DNA of 64,000 nucleotides from Knoxdaviesia capensis (taxonomy: Eukaryota; Ascomycota; Sordariomycetes; Microascales; Gondwanamycetaceae), in NCBI GenBank assembly GCA_001510575.1, contig LNGK01000011.1:620001-684000 (forward strand), in the 5' to 3' direction. Shown here piece by piece: positions 33,001 through 47,000 of the stretch; position 1 is the first letter of the stretch; the number at the start of each line of letters is the position of its first letter. Below the pieces are notes generated by a model, which worked only from the letters and a program-made list of their open reading frames with translations, had not been told where the DNA came from and searched no databases. The translations under genes were made by a program, and so were the position numbers.

Positions 33001-36000
33001 CTGGTGGGGAGACCGCCAGCCATTTTCTTGTCTCGTTTCCTTCCCCCCTTCTTCCTGCTTGCTCATATCACGATGTTTGCGATAGATATCCCAGCGCCCA
33101 GTCTTCCGTATGAACCCCTCCCAAAACCCCCCTCCTCGCTTTGCGGCCGGACTGACTAACCGGGTAAGCGAAGAGCACAACAGTCAACCGACCCTAGTCC
33201 CCCAAGCACAGAGATTGGGGGAGGGAGCGAGGGGGGAAAGGAGCAGCCCTGGGGTGGCGCTCTTCAAGTATTGCAGGAGAGTGTGCTCACTGTGTTGTAA
33301 TATATGAGGAGATTCTGGTGGGTTCTTCCAGCGAGCGTCCGGCTAGTGATCCGTGATGTGATGGAACGTCGCCAGGCTTGGTGAACTGAGAGCTGGGCAA
33401 TATCATATGCCGGGCGGAGCACGGCGTCGGTGTGAAAAAAAAAAACCGCCAGTTGTGGCTGGAAGAGAAGACCAGGGGGTTGGTGTTAAGGCACATGGAT
33501 ATGCAACTGAGTTACTTGCTTGAGTTGTCCAACAGACGAGATGAGCACAGTCAGAGTATGCGACTCCGAGAGATCACCATTCTTTCGGAGAGATTGCACG
33601 CAAGCGCCCTCGGAGGTTCTTTCTCCCTACGCGGCCTGAACGTAGCAGCAAAGCCGCCACCAAGATCTAAAAATATCTGTATATCGGCAAGCCATGGTGG
33701 ATCTTCTTTCTTATCCAGTTCAGTTGTTTGTGGCTTGACTAGCCTTCTCCTTCACTTCGTGCTGTCGTTCGCCTGCCCCTCCTCTAACCCAAAGAAGCAA
33801 GCTTGCTCCGAGCCAGGGCACGCCGCTTGCTGTATCTTCATGCCGGGCCCGAGCTTCTCCCTCGTGTTTTCGTCGATCAGCTAGCTGTGCCGTACTCCGG
33901 GACTTGAGAAAGGCAAACCGGGGCTCTCTCGACAGTATCTGCGTCAACCCCCAAACAACCTTATCATGTAACTTTATTGAAGCTCTGTGCGAAACAATGG
34001 ACAGGACGGCAGATTGCCCACTCATGCATGTAGCGACGTATCATATCTTCATTATCTGACGGTGGTCCTTCATTTCCCTCGCAGGTGTCTTGGAACTGCG
34101 TTGTAGCAAGGCAGGGCGGCACTCATCACGCTGACTTCCTCCCCCCGCCCCGGCCTCGTCCGGCTTCACTGGAGAAAAGAGATGTTTGGCTTTTGCTTTG
34201 CTTGTTTGATACTGCCAGGGCCCCTCATTTTTTCTCTCGCCGGTGTCCTCGGCGCGCCAAGGATCAGCGCGGTGGTCAGACCTTGAGCACGAATTCGCCG
34301 TGGTGGTTTTGGTTGGCTGCTCAGCGAGCCCGGTTTGGACTAAGCTACATGTAATCTCACCCCAGTATGGGTTCCTGTTCTTGCGGCGGTTTCGACGATC
34401 GCTCTCAAACAACCCGTCCTCCTCATATGTCAGATATCCGTAATAGCCAACAAAAGTCCACGTAAGGAAGTTAGTTTTCCCTCGGCTGTCCCCCCTCTCT
34501 CCATAGTACACGTCTACTATATGCCAGACAAAATAAGCCCCCAAGAGGGACCGGCCCCTCCATCCAAGCGTTGAGAATTTGCGAGGACTGGCTCTCTGCC
34601 AGCGTTGCAGTGCGTGACCGATCCTCCATTACCACACTCTCGAGCTGCGAACGCCGTGTTAGTGCGCGCGCTGGGGGAGCGCAACAATGTGCTAACAGGT
34701 CTCTGCAATCTTATCGGGAGAACAGGAAATTTGAAATAGGGAATCTGGCTGTCTGGGAGCCAGATTAGCCAAGGGGGGCCTCTGCTGCACGATGTATGCA
34801 ATGCTGGTCGGAGAGAAAACCTTACACCAGAGACAAAGAGCCGAGGTGTGGCTTGGTGCGGCGAGGAAAGAAAGCCTAATCAAGAAATAAAAGACGTCCT
34901 TCACGGATGAAGACCAAATCACTATCGTCTGGGGACCGCCCAGCCAATGGACAGTAAGTACTGTACAGTAGTACTGAAGTGCAAACCTCACCCTGCGGAT
35001 TCGTGTCTGGGATCTCTATCCCGGGAACCTGCACCAAGGAGGGAGAGAAAGAGCTGCTTGGGACTATATTGCTCCGCCTGTAAGCTTATGCCTGGGCCGG
35101 GTTCAAGCCTGCTTGAGGCCGATATACAGTACAGATAGCTTCAGAGGTGCGTCCTATGCCTTTCCTCCTCCTGTTCATGGTGGCCCCCCACCCGGCGGAT
35201 ATTACACGGCGGCTTCACATACACACACACCCTACGGCGACCATGGACGGCCGGTTAAGTTGGTGAGGAGAGAGCAGTGGTGGTCTGCCGATCCAGGTTG
35301 ACCCCTACTCTGCCGATTAGCAAAAGAAAAGAAAAATCTTCACAGGCCGGGCGTACCTGGAACTCTTATTATAGCCATGCCCTAGCCCAGGCTCACAGAC
35401 CAAGAAATAGAAAAAAAGGCAAAATAGAAAAGCGAGGACCACGACGGATAGCTGCATCCGCACCCGGACTGCGTCCCCAGGGATCAAGCCCCGGCGGAGG
35501 GCCGTCTTACTGCCTTGACGTATATGTTCACTCTCTTGCCTTGCTGGGTCGGGGTGTTCCCTGATGGTGGTGCGGTCTTGATATCGGAGGGGGTTCGTTC
35601 TCGCGGGTTGATCTCGTTCGTGAAAGGGGGTTTGTGCTTACTCTTTTGTCGGTGAGCCTGGGGGCATCATTGACTAATGAGTGCTATACCTGATGTTCAG
35701 TACAGTACTATTATGAACAGGGGATTTTCGTCTTTAACGGACCGAGGAATCTGGTTCCGAGAGAGAACTTGTGCTTGAGATATGGCCTAACACCGATTTG
35801 CCCGATTCCCTCATGACATAGACGAGGAAACCTCAGGAGCCCGCGCCATGGTGTTAAAAATTCTTTCTCCTCTGGCTTGCTTGACCCTTTCATTGTGACG
35901 TCAACGTCGACGGCCGAGCAAATCCTCGGTTCCTGTCCTCGCCGAAAAAAATGCGCCTCTTTATCTGGGCCTGCATTTTCTTGTCCACCCGGCTGGCCAT

Positions 36001-37000
36001 CTGAAATCCACGCCGGGGCGATATACCACGCCGCCCTGAGAAAAGAAAAGGAAATAAAAAAAGAAGAACTAGTAATCAAGGCGGTCCGGAAATTTTCTTT
36101 TCGTTTCCCGCGCATGCCGCCCGCTAGACCACCTTGTTGGAAAGCCAGAACAACACTCTGCCTCCAACACGCCTCCCACGCGCACCCGCGCTGGAGCTGG
36201 CCACTGGGTAAGAATGCTGCTACTCTGCGCCGCCGCGGTGCATGGTTAGTTGGGGAGCCACGGCTGCCGAGTCCCGGCGGGACCAGACGAACCAGTATAG
36301 CGCTGAAAGCAATGACCACACATATGTCCACCCGTGAAGACGACCGGAGGGAGCTAATTGTGCCTCTGCGGGAGCATGGCCACGAAGGAGATAAAGCGAG
36401 AACGGAGCCGTTGCTGCGGGCTGGGATCGGGGGGCCAAAAACACACAGAAGCAGACGATCCGAGAAGGGCGAAAATGAGGCGTTTCGAGGGGGGCGGAAT
36501 CGAGATCCGGCGGTGGTGGCTCCCCCCACCCTCTGCAAAGAGAAAGTGCGGGTTCTTGCGAGAGAGAGGCACGGCGAACGGGGGGGTATTTTCACGCTGT
36601 GGTTGGCTGGCCTGGGCTGATTACACGGAGGAGGCTGCTGATGCTTCACGGAGATGAAGCTTTTCCGTCTGGTACTGTTACTTGCCTACGGCCTCTAGTG
36701 TCCACAGTTCATCACAGACCGGACATATAATTCGAGCTTCACCTGGGCTCCGCTGAGCTGGGATACTGTGTGTAAGTGAACCCACAGGAGCGGCGAACTT
36801 AACCCTATCACGGCCGCCAACCCAGTCAAGCACAACCTGGGCTTTCTGTAAGTCTCTTTTCTGCTTCACACCACTCTCACGCAAGCGGATTCGGCTCCTA
36901 TATCAGCCATCGTAATATAGACTTGTCTCCTCCCTTTCCCCCCTTCTAAGGTGTCCGGTTGCTGCAAGATCTCGCCCTCTGTGTCTCCTGGGCTTGCCTC
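27099..37000. other. Gene-poor region, part 1
   Basis: I see no supportable gene in about 9.9 kb. Frames of 60-310 codons occur on both strands but lack domains, have mixed Arg/Ser/Pro composition and do not join through plausible introns. Visible items are a telomere-like CCCTAACCCTAG at about 31570-31582, (AC)n near 29426-29441 and (GT)n at 30232-30252. G or C runs of 7-9 lie near 28365, 30386, 31510, 31990 and 32885. TACAGTAC/GTACTGTA sites lie at 27790, 34958, 35125 and 35701. A tRNA-like relic may lie at 28327-28394 (minus). There is no RIP-type AT bias. Confidence 0.5.
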
Positions 37001-39424
37001 CTCGGCTGGCCCGTCCCCCCTCTTCGTGGTTCTCGGCCTGTGGTCTTTTTTCATGATATGATGATATCACCTTTGCGGACGGCGTGAGATAAATGGTGGC
37101 CCAGATAGCGGGACATTACTTGACTTTCTGTCTTGGTTTTATTGTTGAATTTGTATTTTGTAGTTCTCTCGAGGGGTGATCATCCGTCTTCGCCGATTTG
37201 CATCGATCCTTACATATCACCCTCGCCGTAACAAAACCAACTTGTTCCGGGGTTGAAACTGTACTGTATTGTAGAGTCCAACTCTCCGCAAACCCGAACC
37301 AAAGAAGAAGAGACCAACAAAGAAACGAAACTCCACCCCAAATCTTCCGAGTTCTACCGGTCCCAGGCTCTTGGCAGCCTCCAATACTAGAATAGAAACC
37401 CGGCCCTATACGTCGGCCGTGATATTAATTTAAACAGCACCCTCTAGGGCAGGATCAAAAAAGAGAAAGAGAACGTTTCACGGCACACATTGTCTCTCCC
37501 CTCTCTCTATCTTGAACTGTGTCTCCCCCCGAACAGGTCTGCCGGTTGTTGGTGGCCACAAATTTCCTGGCCGGTGGTGATTGCCCCCTCCTATATGCGA
37601 CTGGCTGATAGTGAACCCCATATCGTAGAACTGGCGATATCTCGTTCGCCGTCCGTGACATATACGGCTATAGCAGGGACGGTTATTCTCTTGTGTGCCC
37701 CCCGGATCCCTCCGCGAAGGAAAATCAAAGAGGGGGTGTATGTCTGCGTGCCAGAGGACTTTCTTTCTCCGAGACTTGCGTGTGCAGCAGTTACTTCTGC
37801 GTTTTGTCAGGCTTTTCTCTCTTTTCACCGGTGAAGAAGCCCTGATATAGCCCACGAACACGCACATATTGCGAGCCGGGAGTTTTTGTAGCGTCGAAAA
37901 AAAATCGAGTGCCTGGTTGGCTTGACCGGGCCTGGTCCAGCCGGCTATATAACTCATGTTATGGTCCTCTGATTCGAGACTCGACTTATCGAGAGTCGGT
38001 CTCGGGTTTTGACTCTCTATGTCACATCGTACCAGCCCGTGTTCTTTGGTACACGACGGAAGAAAGCAGCTGCACGTCTGGCCGGACCGTCACCGTCCAC
38101 GAGGTTGAATCAGCAAAGCGAAGAGAGGAGTCTAGAAAAAAAAACACTGGCGAGGAGGAAAAAGGACAGTCTCAGAATGCCGCTCTAGTTGACTTTCCTT
38201 TTGCTCACTACAACCTGTCTCGACCCTTCATGTTAACACCAGAGAAAATCTCCCAAATCGTCTAGCCCGTTTGGCCCAAGTTGTGTTCTTCTCCCCCTGG
38301 TCGGTGACGGGGGGTTTTTCTTTTCTTTTCCTTCTTCTTACTGCTTGCTCTTGTCAAGGGCTCGCACGGACTTGCGAATCATACGATGTTTGGCCGGGCC
38401 TGGATCTTTGAGAGAGTCGAGTGCTGACTCTGGGAGGAAGCATCCAGTAGCTATCTGGACATCCTCTGAGCGTTGTTCTTAACAGGATATCAGTATAGTA
38501 GATTCATATGATACCCAAGTGGATCTTGCCTCTTTGTCACTTGCGCAGGCAGTATTTCTCAAACGTCCCTTCATTGACCCGTGTAATGTGATCCATGTGA
38601 GAAGAAAAGAAACCGAGAGAGTCGGGCCTCAGCATCCAAGAGGATAAGAGAACCAAGAACCACCCACACTCAGCGAAAAAAAAAAGAAAGAAAAAAAAAG
38701 AGAGAGTTTTGCGGATCCGGATTTATTCTGGGTCGTTTCGTTTCAGGTTCAGATCCCGCATCACCTCTGCCTTAGTCGCGATCCGGGGGGTTTTTTTTCT
38801 TCTTTTTTTTCTTCAATTTTTTTTTTCTACATGTCTCTTCGTGTGTGTGTGGTCTGCTTCTTGCGGCGGCGTATCTGCGTCACACACACACGTGGGTGGT
38901 GTGAACACAGAACGAATACTGTGCTGGTGTAGCTTTTTGGTCAATGTTTGTAGGGCTTAGACTGCGTGTGGTGGCATGCGGTGCGTTGACTGCACTCAAA
39001 GAGAAACGTAATTTCGTGGCGTTATCCGAGACATCTGCCTGTGTGGGAGTTGCCTGTCGCTTCGATGGGCAGAGATGGACTGTCCCCGCGCCGAAGCCGG
39101 GGATGAATGGCCATACGCACGATCTGTGGTATAGGCCATGTTCGCAGGGCGGCCCCATGGGACAGGACACAACAACAAAGATTGCACTTCTCGGCGGGAC
39201 TACCCTAACTTACACGCACACACTGGGACGTACGTGGGCCTACGGCGAATCCTAAGAGCAAGCAGCAAAAGGAACTTCAGGAAAAAGGAACAGAAAACAA
39301 CACCTCGATCCCGTCTAGCCTGTTCAGGACATATATCGCTGTCGTGTAGCAGGTCATCGTATCGACGTGTCGGTATTACTATCGACGGGGGAGGGGGCGT
39401 TTTGAAACCGTCGAACACACTCAA

Positions 39425-39457
<33 letters not shown>

Positions 39458-42400
39458 TTCTGTTAGTCTTCCGGGGCGTTTCCCTTTCTGGTGAATGTCC
39501 GCCCTTGTCTCGCTTGTTCTGGCTCCTGTCCCGGCCGTGTTCCCCGAGGCGCCTTAGCGGACGATCCTGCCCGGAAGAAAGACCGAGATGACTAGACCGT
39601 AGGGTGGTGGCTTTTGACCTATCTTTTTTTTTTTTGTCTTTCGTTAGCGAACGACGGCCCCAGCATCGGAGGCCAAAGTGCCCAGATCAACTGCCTGGCA
39701 AGTTTGAACTCGTTTGTTGCTTGTCGCAGCGCTTGTTTGACTGGCTGATAAGCAGTCGTGCGCCCCACAGTCGTATCGGTATCGGGCTGTTTTCTTCCTG
39801 CTGTGTGCACAAACACACACACACACACACACACATCGTACAGTATATTGCAGCTTGATATTAAGACGATCCTGTCCTGCCATAGCGCGTGAAACGCCTC
39901 GGCATCTCTCCGCTCTTGTTCTATAGTCTACAGGATAGAGCCCTGAAGACCGCTCCTGCAATCACACTCACACTATAACGCCATTACCGCCAGCGTCGTT
40001 ATCATACAGGTCTGTGACGCCACTCCGTTTAGAGCAGTTTGTAAGAGCCCATGGCCCCCGGGGAGTCTCGATGCAACCTCCGGCCTGCCTGTATGTACAG
40101 TACTGTACTATACTGTACTGTACATCAGAGTACAGCTTCCTGAACGAGGCGTGCGTACAGCGGCCGGGGCGGCACTTCGCCCGCACTGCCCTTACATCTC
40201 GTCCTGCCTATATATGATAACACCGGGTAATAAGTGTATACTGAACGACCAACGACTGATTCCTCGGTGACATACCGGTATATCCACAGCGACCGGCTAG
40301 AAGACGGCCTCTCCAAACCCTTCGCCGCACAGTAATCTATTTCAAGGTCTCCTCGAAAATCAAAACGGCGGTTCTGATAGGTGCCGTTAGGTATAACCTC
40401 AGGATCTCCTTGATGCCCCCCTCCCGGTGTCAAATCGTACGTTCATTACTATTCCCTCTATCCAGCGTTTTCCTCCATGCTCTAGCCCTCCGAAGTTTTG
40501 CTCTCAGCGCCACATCCGACCAACACCACCCATCCGGATACGGGCCCTCTTCCCCCCCGCTTCCCCCGCCTATAGTGGCCGGTGATATATGTCAGATACT
40601 GCCCCCCCTCTCTGTCGCTGGCTGTCGACCTCTCACCTGGCACATCACACAGCCAGTGTGATAGGAGTCGCGTCGGGGCTATGGACACAAAAAGCCCGCA
40701 TCCGACCTGCCGGGCGTCCTGATCGGGACAACTTGTGTGGGTGGGTGGATGGGCATGTGCGTGACAGCCCAGATCTGATAATCACAATCTCTGCGTTCTC
40801 CTTTGTGCACCCTCGTTCTACACTGAACGCCCATCGTCCTCTGTGCGTGTGTGTGTTTCTCTCCGAGTCCTCCTGATCACTTGTTCATGCACGGCTTTCC
40901 TCTCCCCTTTTTCATGTGCGTGTGTGTGTGTGTGTGTGTGTGCTTTTTCCCCAGACACGGCACGAAATACTCCCCCAGATAAAAATAACGAGGGCACCCG
41001 GAGATCCATCTCGTCCCATTCCTCTCCATCCTGTCGCTTTTCCCCAAACCCCATCGTTCCGTCCAACCCCCCTCTCTCAGACATGTAAGGTGAACTCGTA
41101 ATAAGCAGCTTGGACAATCCTCCGGCCCTGTGCGCCCCGGACCCGCAGCCACGCTCGCTCCGGTATGTCTTGGGACGAACTTGTGTTTCCTGGCGATCTG
41201 TTTTCTCTATGTGGAGCTTGGACCACCGTTGTGTGTTTTTTTTTCTGCCTGTTAGATAAAAAGCTCCGGACTTACAACTTGCACCACCGGGCGTCCCTCC
41301 GTGGTCGACACACTCAGAAGCAGTGCGGCTCCTTCTTAACAGGCTATTCTGGGGATCTGATACCCTCACCGCGTGGCGACTGTCAAGCACCTTTTGGAGA
41401 TCGTAGCACGGTTCGCCGGCTCGCAAGTTTAAAAATCCAACGTCTCGTGAGGGGGAGACAGGACATTCCGGCCGCCGGTGTGTGGTGTGTCCCCAGATAC
41501 TGGATTCCTCTCGCGTGCGGGCTCTCTTGATATATTGCAATGTAACACCATCTTCAGGCAATTTTTTTTTTCTGGTTTTGCACTGGCCCTTGCGCCCCTC
41601 CTACCCCCCAGGAGGTTTTGGTTTAAGCTCAACGGCACTTCGATATATTGATCTGGGGAAAAAAGACCGTCCCAGACCGCACAACCACAAGAACGAAGAG
41701 GGGGGGGACGCAAGGACCGAACCTGAACACGCAAAAATGCCGGTCCCGTGTGTCCATCGCCGACGGAGGAGGGGGCGTTCCCCCATCGTGCCTGCGATGC
41801 GCTCGACTGCCGACACGGGATGTTTCTGCTCATGTTGGGTGCAGTTGAGACAGCAGAGTGCAAAATCAAAACCTGCGATGCTCGTGCACAAGAATACGGG
41901 GTGCATACGGACGGCGCAGGGGCCAAAAGTTGGGGTTTCCCTCTGTCGCAAAGATGTTTTCAACAGAGTGGTGTTTTTGGCTCCCTCTTCCCTCCATCTC
42001 GTCCCGCGATGTATATTTTGCCAACGACGAGCGTTTTTTTGATTTTTTGAATTTTTAATTCCTTTTATACGTACAAGTAGAACTGCCTGCGCCAGACCAG
42101 ACCAGCCAGCGTCCCGTCCCAGTGGCTCAGCATGTAACACCCTGCGACAATCTGCTCCCCAAAAGGGCCCCTGCGCCGAAATGTTGGACGGGGTTTGCTG
42201 GGTCACTTACCCTCTGGCCGGATATATTGGAAGAACCGAAAACCCACCCAAGACCCTCCTCGTCTGGGTCCGGAGAGGGGATGTCGTAGGTCTCAACCCG
42301 CCGCGTGATGATGGTGTGCTTTTTTGGGGGCGGGTGGACGCCGATCATCTCGCGGGAGGTTCAACTCGAGGGTTGAATTGTCACGTACGCCATTTATTCC

Positions 42401-45400
42401 CCCGACAAATGGAACGGGGCCTGAGAGGTCAAGAGAATAGACAGAAAAGGGAAAAAAAACCCAGGGAATGCCTTCCGCTCAGATCCCTTCGGACGTTAAA
42501 GGACAAAAATGCTCAGGTGGTGCTTTGATGCTCACTCCCAGGCTTTGTTAGTTTGCTGTGAGAATTGCCCTCCAGGGCTAGACGCTAGAATCACCACAGA
42601 ACACTTCTTCTGGCATGCCATGTTGATCTCCGCCTCACTTACACACAGCTCACCTTGCGATGGCTGTCTTCTTTCGTACACCCTCCATTCGCTTTGAGGC
42701 AGGACACATCCACCAAAACAACAGTCCATGAAGCTGTGGTCCACGGCTCGGCTTTTTCGTCCCTCGCCCTCATCCTTTCTCTCGCTCTCTCGCCTCGCTA
42801 ATCCTCTCAGCCACAAAAGGCTATATCGCAGATGACGGCAGGACGAGCCACCGATTGCTGCCAACGCGGGCTGGATGGCAAAAAACAGGGTAAACAGGGG
42901 GGTGGTGGTGGTCACACTCTCGTATTATTCGTTTGAGAAATGCGGATAGAGAGAGCCGGCAGGAGAGAGAGCGAGCCGAATGATATGTGTGGCCAGACAC
43001 GGAACTGGCCTGCCTCTCTCTCTCTGTCCACACAACCAACAAGAACGAATGAGGATTTATGTGGTACGCTTCCGCCAGGAGGATTGCGAGTGCATGCAGC
43101 ATCTCCGGCTTGAATGGCCTGTTGCGGTTAGCGAGCCTTTTTCTTTGTTTTTTCTTTTTTTTTTCCTTTTTTTTCTTTTTTTGGTCTTCGTAGCGAGGCG
43201 AACCACCTCGAGGCCAAGCGACGTGCTGAACACCGCCGCTCGTTTCTGCGTGAGGAGCGCAAATCCCTGATCGCAAGCTCAGCACTGACTCGCTGGAAGA
43301 AAAAAGAGGTCAGAAGATACCCGGGACGGCTCGCGCGGTGCGGGGGAATGGCGACACAGAGGGCAGGCGGACAATGTGGTGTTGGTGGGCGCACACGGCG
43401 TAGGACAAAGGTTGAGCTTGAATGTGTCTGAACAAAGGCTTGGTGTTCGGCGGCCGTGGTGGCTGGATCGATGTGGGGAAAGTGTGTGTGTCTCTCTCGC
43501 TCTTCTTTTTTCCTCTTGCTTTTTCCCTTTTAGTGCCGTGTGGTGGTGTGGTGCCCCTGGTACCATGGTTCGCCCAACACGGCACGTTTCCTCTTCTGGA
43601 CAGGCCCTCGGCCCAGCCACAGACGCACATAGTGGAGTTGGGGTCGATGTGGCAGGGCGCGGGCGGGCGATTTGGAGATATCTCTCTCTCGATGGTGAAG
43701 CTTAACGAGCCCCCTCTCTCTCTCTCTGGCGCGACTTTCGTTTCTTCGCTCGGCTATGTTACTCTGTTCTAACCGGTTGGCAACCTACGAGGTCCACCGT
43801 TCACGCAATGATCCTGGCAAAACGACAGAGCATAATCTCTCTCCAATACCGGGTTCTAAGTATAGACGGAGATTTCTCTTTGTCTTGGTCCGTCGTTCCC
43901 TAGTGCAGACATGCAATGGTAGTATGTGGTCAGAAACCCGCGCCGGAGGATGTTGGCCGCTCGGTGATGGCAGACTTGGAGGCGTTGTTTGGTGGAAAGG
44001 GTTATACCCACAAACAGCCCAGAATAGATGCATCTGCTGTCACCCTGTTCAGCCCGCATTTCCCATGCAGTGCTAAAACCACATGTGCCGTAGTGGTAGT
44101 GTCGCCAAATCAGGTCAACCCGGTGGTCCTGGAGCGTGAAGTTGCCCGATGAGTTATCGGCGGAGGATTCATTTGCCGTTTAGATTGCGATATGGTGGTG
44201 GTGGGTGCCCTGGGTCGGCACACGAGCGGCACTGGACCGTCCAAGCAGAGCGAAATTGGCGAAGGATTTGTGGTACAGACACCCACCAACACACAATCGG
44301 TCGTTCCCCTCTATTCGATCGTCGACCCTCTCCACAACCACCGCTCTCTCCTTGGTTCTCCGCCACATGCAGTCAGTTCACACATCACCAGAACGACCAG
44401 ACGGAGGCTTTATTCGGACACACTGTGTCTGTTTTCTGTTCCTCGGTGGGTCAGCTCCATCGCCAGAACCACCCCGTCTGGCCTGGCTTGCACTGGCCGG
44501 ACGGCACACACCAGGCCTTGCAGCTACTCGTTGTGGGTTTTAATATACAAAACCGGACACGGGAGAGGCAGGTGGTCGAAAGAGGAAAACACAGGTGGGA
44601 CAGCTTGTGAGCCGGCCGGAGCAGAATACTCTGGGCGAGAGATGGAGCCGGCCACAGACTGAGGACGAGACCGTCCAGTACGGGAAAATGAGGAGAGTTC
44701 GAACGGATCAGGCACGGCAGAATGTCGGCCACAGATGATACATCGACAGGTAGCAGCATGGTGATATCTGGATAAAGCCCTGATGAGCCACAACCAGAAA
44801 AGAAAAGGGAAACTTCATCCATCCATCCATCCATCCACACAGATACTGCGCTCCAAGCGCCATTTCCACTGCAGCCTTCCATTGCGAGCCGCCTGCGGGG
44901 TAAATTGTGGCATTTTTGATTGGCCGAGCCGGGCTTTGCTGCCATGCCTCGTTAACCTCCTATGCTGCATATGTGCATTAGGATCCAACTCACCCATATT
45001 CACTTACACGCACTTGCTTTTTTTTTTCCACCACCACCACGGCTCGCTCCTGCCCCTCCGACCCCTCCATCAACCCCTCCAGTGCCTCCTTCCGTTTTCT
45101 GACTGCGCGCCCAGGCCACCGTGTACGCTGCATCGCCAAGTTGGTTCCTTCTATGCTACGCTTCACCGTTCCTTCTTCTTGATTTGGCTGCCGATGCAAA
45201 GTGCATGTGGCCTCTCCTTCCGTGTCTGTTCACCTTGGATCAAAGCAGGTTCCTCGAGATATTCATCTATGCAGTCTTGCCGATCCAGATCCCATGGCTC
45301 GTGTCGCTCTTATGCATCTAGGCGGACCTGCCTCCTCTTCCGGCGCAGACATTCTGGTCGCATGACCTGCACTTATCGGACGTAGGCGCAAAGTGGTGAG

Positions 45401-47000
45401 AAGGCCGATAAGACGATAAGCCGATAAATGCACACGCCTCGACTTCCTCGCTAGAATAGAACTTGCATGACTTTATATTAATTTCTGTCAACCTCCCCTC
45501 CACGCTTTCGTTCAACTCCCGGATCTGCATTGGCGAGCTTTTACGAAATTACACCTCAACATTCAAGTCCTAGCCCCCCTTCCGCGCCCGTGATAAGCAG
45601 TCGGGCCAATACAACAACATCTCACAGGTACATAATATGCAATGCACGGCAGGCCGGCAAACTGCCTTGGTTCGCCTCGCCCGTCTCACCGCTCTTCCGG
45701 TCTCTGTGCAGCACACGGCACCCAGCGGCCTCCAGCGTATTCACAGATAGGAAACACGGCCCAGACCCTTCTTCCGACGCTGGCCTATTTGGGAAGAGCG
45801 TGCTGCAGCGGGTGAGACGTGAAGTGATCCTTTCGCATGTGTTACGTTGGCCGTAAAATGCCGGATCCTTTGAAAATCTTGTCCGGCGCACTTTGAGGTG
45901 TCTTTTTTTCTCGCAGCTTCGGGCCCGAGTCGGAGCGAACGACGGGTTTGGGCAGATCTGCTGGTGTCGCCCGCCAGAACCGCGCTGCGTGGACGTGCTG
46001 GCTAGGTCACATCACCCTCCCATATGTACGCTCCGAAGTTCGTCACATGCAGTGTCACCAATCCTCTCGGCTTGTGAAGTGCAGTGGTCCGGCTTGCCGA
46101 ACCACCCCCCCTGATTTTCCCTTCCAGTGCTGTCCCAATCCACCTCCGGCCCCGCTGCGATCAGCCATGGCAGCTACGGGAAGTCGACGAGAACTCCGGC
46201 GAGGCGAGCCACCTGAAGCACAATCGGGGAGCGAAATTATGTACTGAATAGCCACCATTCGGTCGGTGCGGTCCACAGTAAGTCAGTGTGTTCGTGCTTG
46301 TGGGTGCTGCAAAGTGGAAACGAAACAGGCCAGTCTGTTCACAGCTAGCCCGGAGAGGAAAAACAGCAAAGAAAAGACGGAGAGCGAGCGTCTTTCAGGC
46401 TTAGGGCTTCTGCAGTCCACACCACTAATGCAAGAAAATCCGGAATCACCAGCCTAGCTTCCCCGGGGCCAGAGAAAAACCTCCCATCAACTGTCGCAAA
46501 GTCACACACTCGCACCACTAGCCGCAAGAAACACATGAAACGATGGTGACATTCGGCGGGGCAGGCTCGCTTGATTTCGACCGCTACGCCTATTCTGGCT
46601 CTCCTCGCCTAATGTGCTGCTGAACTTGGACGCTTCCCTCTTTCGATGTTCGACAGCACGGAGGGGGGACTGCCACATCCGGGATTGAAACAGGTCGTGA
46701 CTCCGTTAGGAATAGTTCGCCATTCTTATGCGAGAATGGGCACGCGCAGGTGATTTCGGTAGGGCATATATAGGAGCGGCATATAATGGTGCTGCAAGAC
46801 GAGGTCAACCTAATTCCAACAGATGTTTTCCCACCGCTGCCACAAGCTCCGTGCCATCTGTCAAAAAAAAATCCACTCGGGACAGGCGTCTGGCCTGTTT
46901 TGTCGTCCCTCTTTCTGAAAGGACAAAACTTGCAAACTTGCAAACTTGAAAACTTGAGAACTTGACAAAATCTAACGAACGATGCCAAGTTGACCTCGCA
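37001..47000. other. Gene-poor region, part 2
   Basis: No gene can be supported. Microsatellites are (TC)n at 39425-39447, (AC)n at 39813-39834, (TG)n at 40921-40942 and CCAT units at about 44816-44837. An 8-bp minisatellite (AAACTTGC-like) lies at about 46925-46960. A dense cluster of TACAGTAC/GTACTGTA sites lies at 40096-40122, with another at 37261. GATATATTG occurs near 41529, 41642 and 42221. The two longest frames (minus 40818-41561 and 46590-47303) show no family features. Confidence 0.5.
40092..40138. repeat. Cluster of overlapping TACAGTAC/GTACTGTA sites with imperfect dyad symmetry
   Basis: Within 47 bp there are three exact copies of the 8-mer (40096, 40100, 40115) and several partial ones (GTAC steps). 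The two halves around the central TATA are imperfect reverse complements, so the segment could form a hairpin. It is the densest example of a motif scattered through the non-coding part of the window. Confidence 0.75.

Noticed and set aside
35711..36649. Overlapping long frames on both strands (312 and 247 codons)
   Set aside because: Neither has a recognisable domain, both have mixed Arg/Ser/Pro composition, and neither has a convincing intron or partner exon. Chance is likely at this GC content.
44087..44150. TAGTGGTAGTGTCGCC, similar to a tRNA D-arm
   Set aside because: No T-arm box follows at the right distance, so this is a chance partial match.
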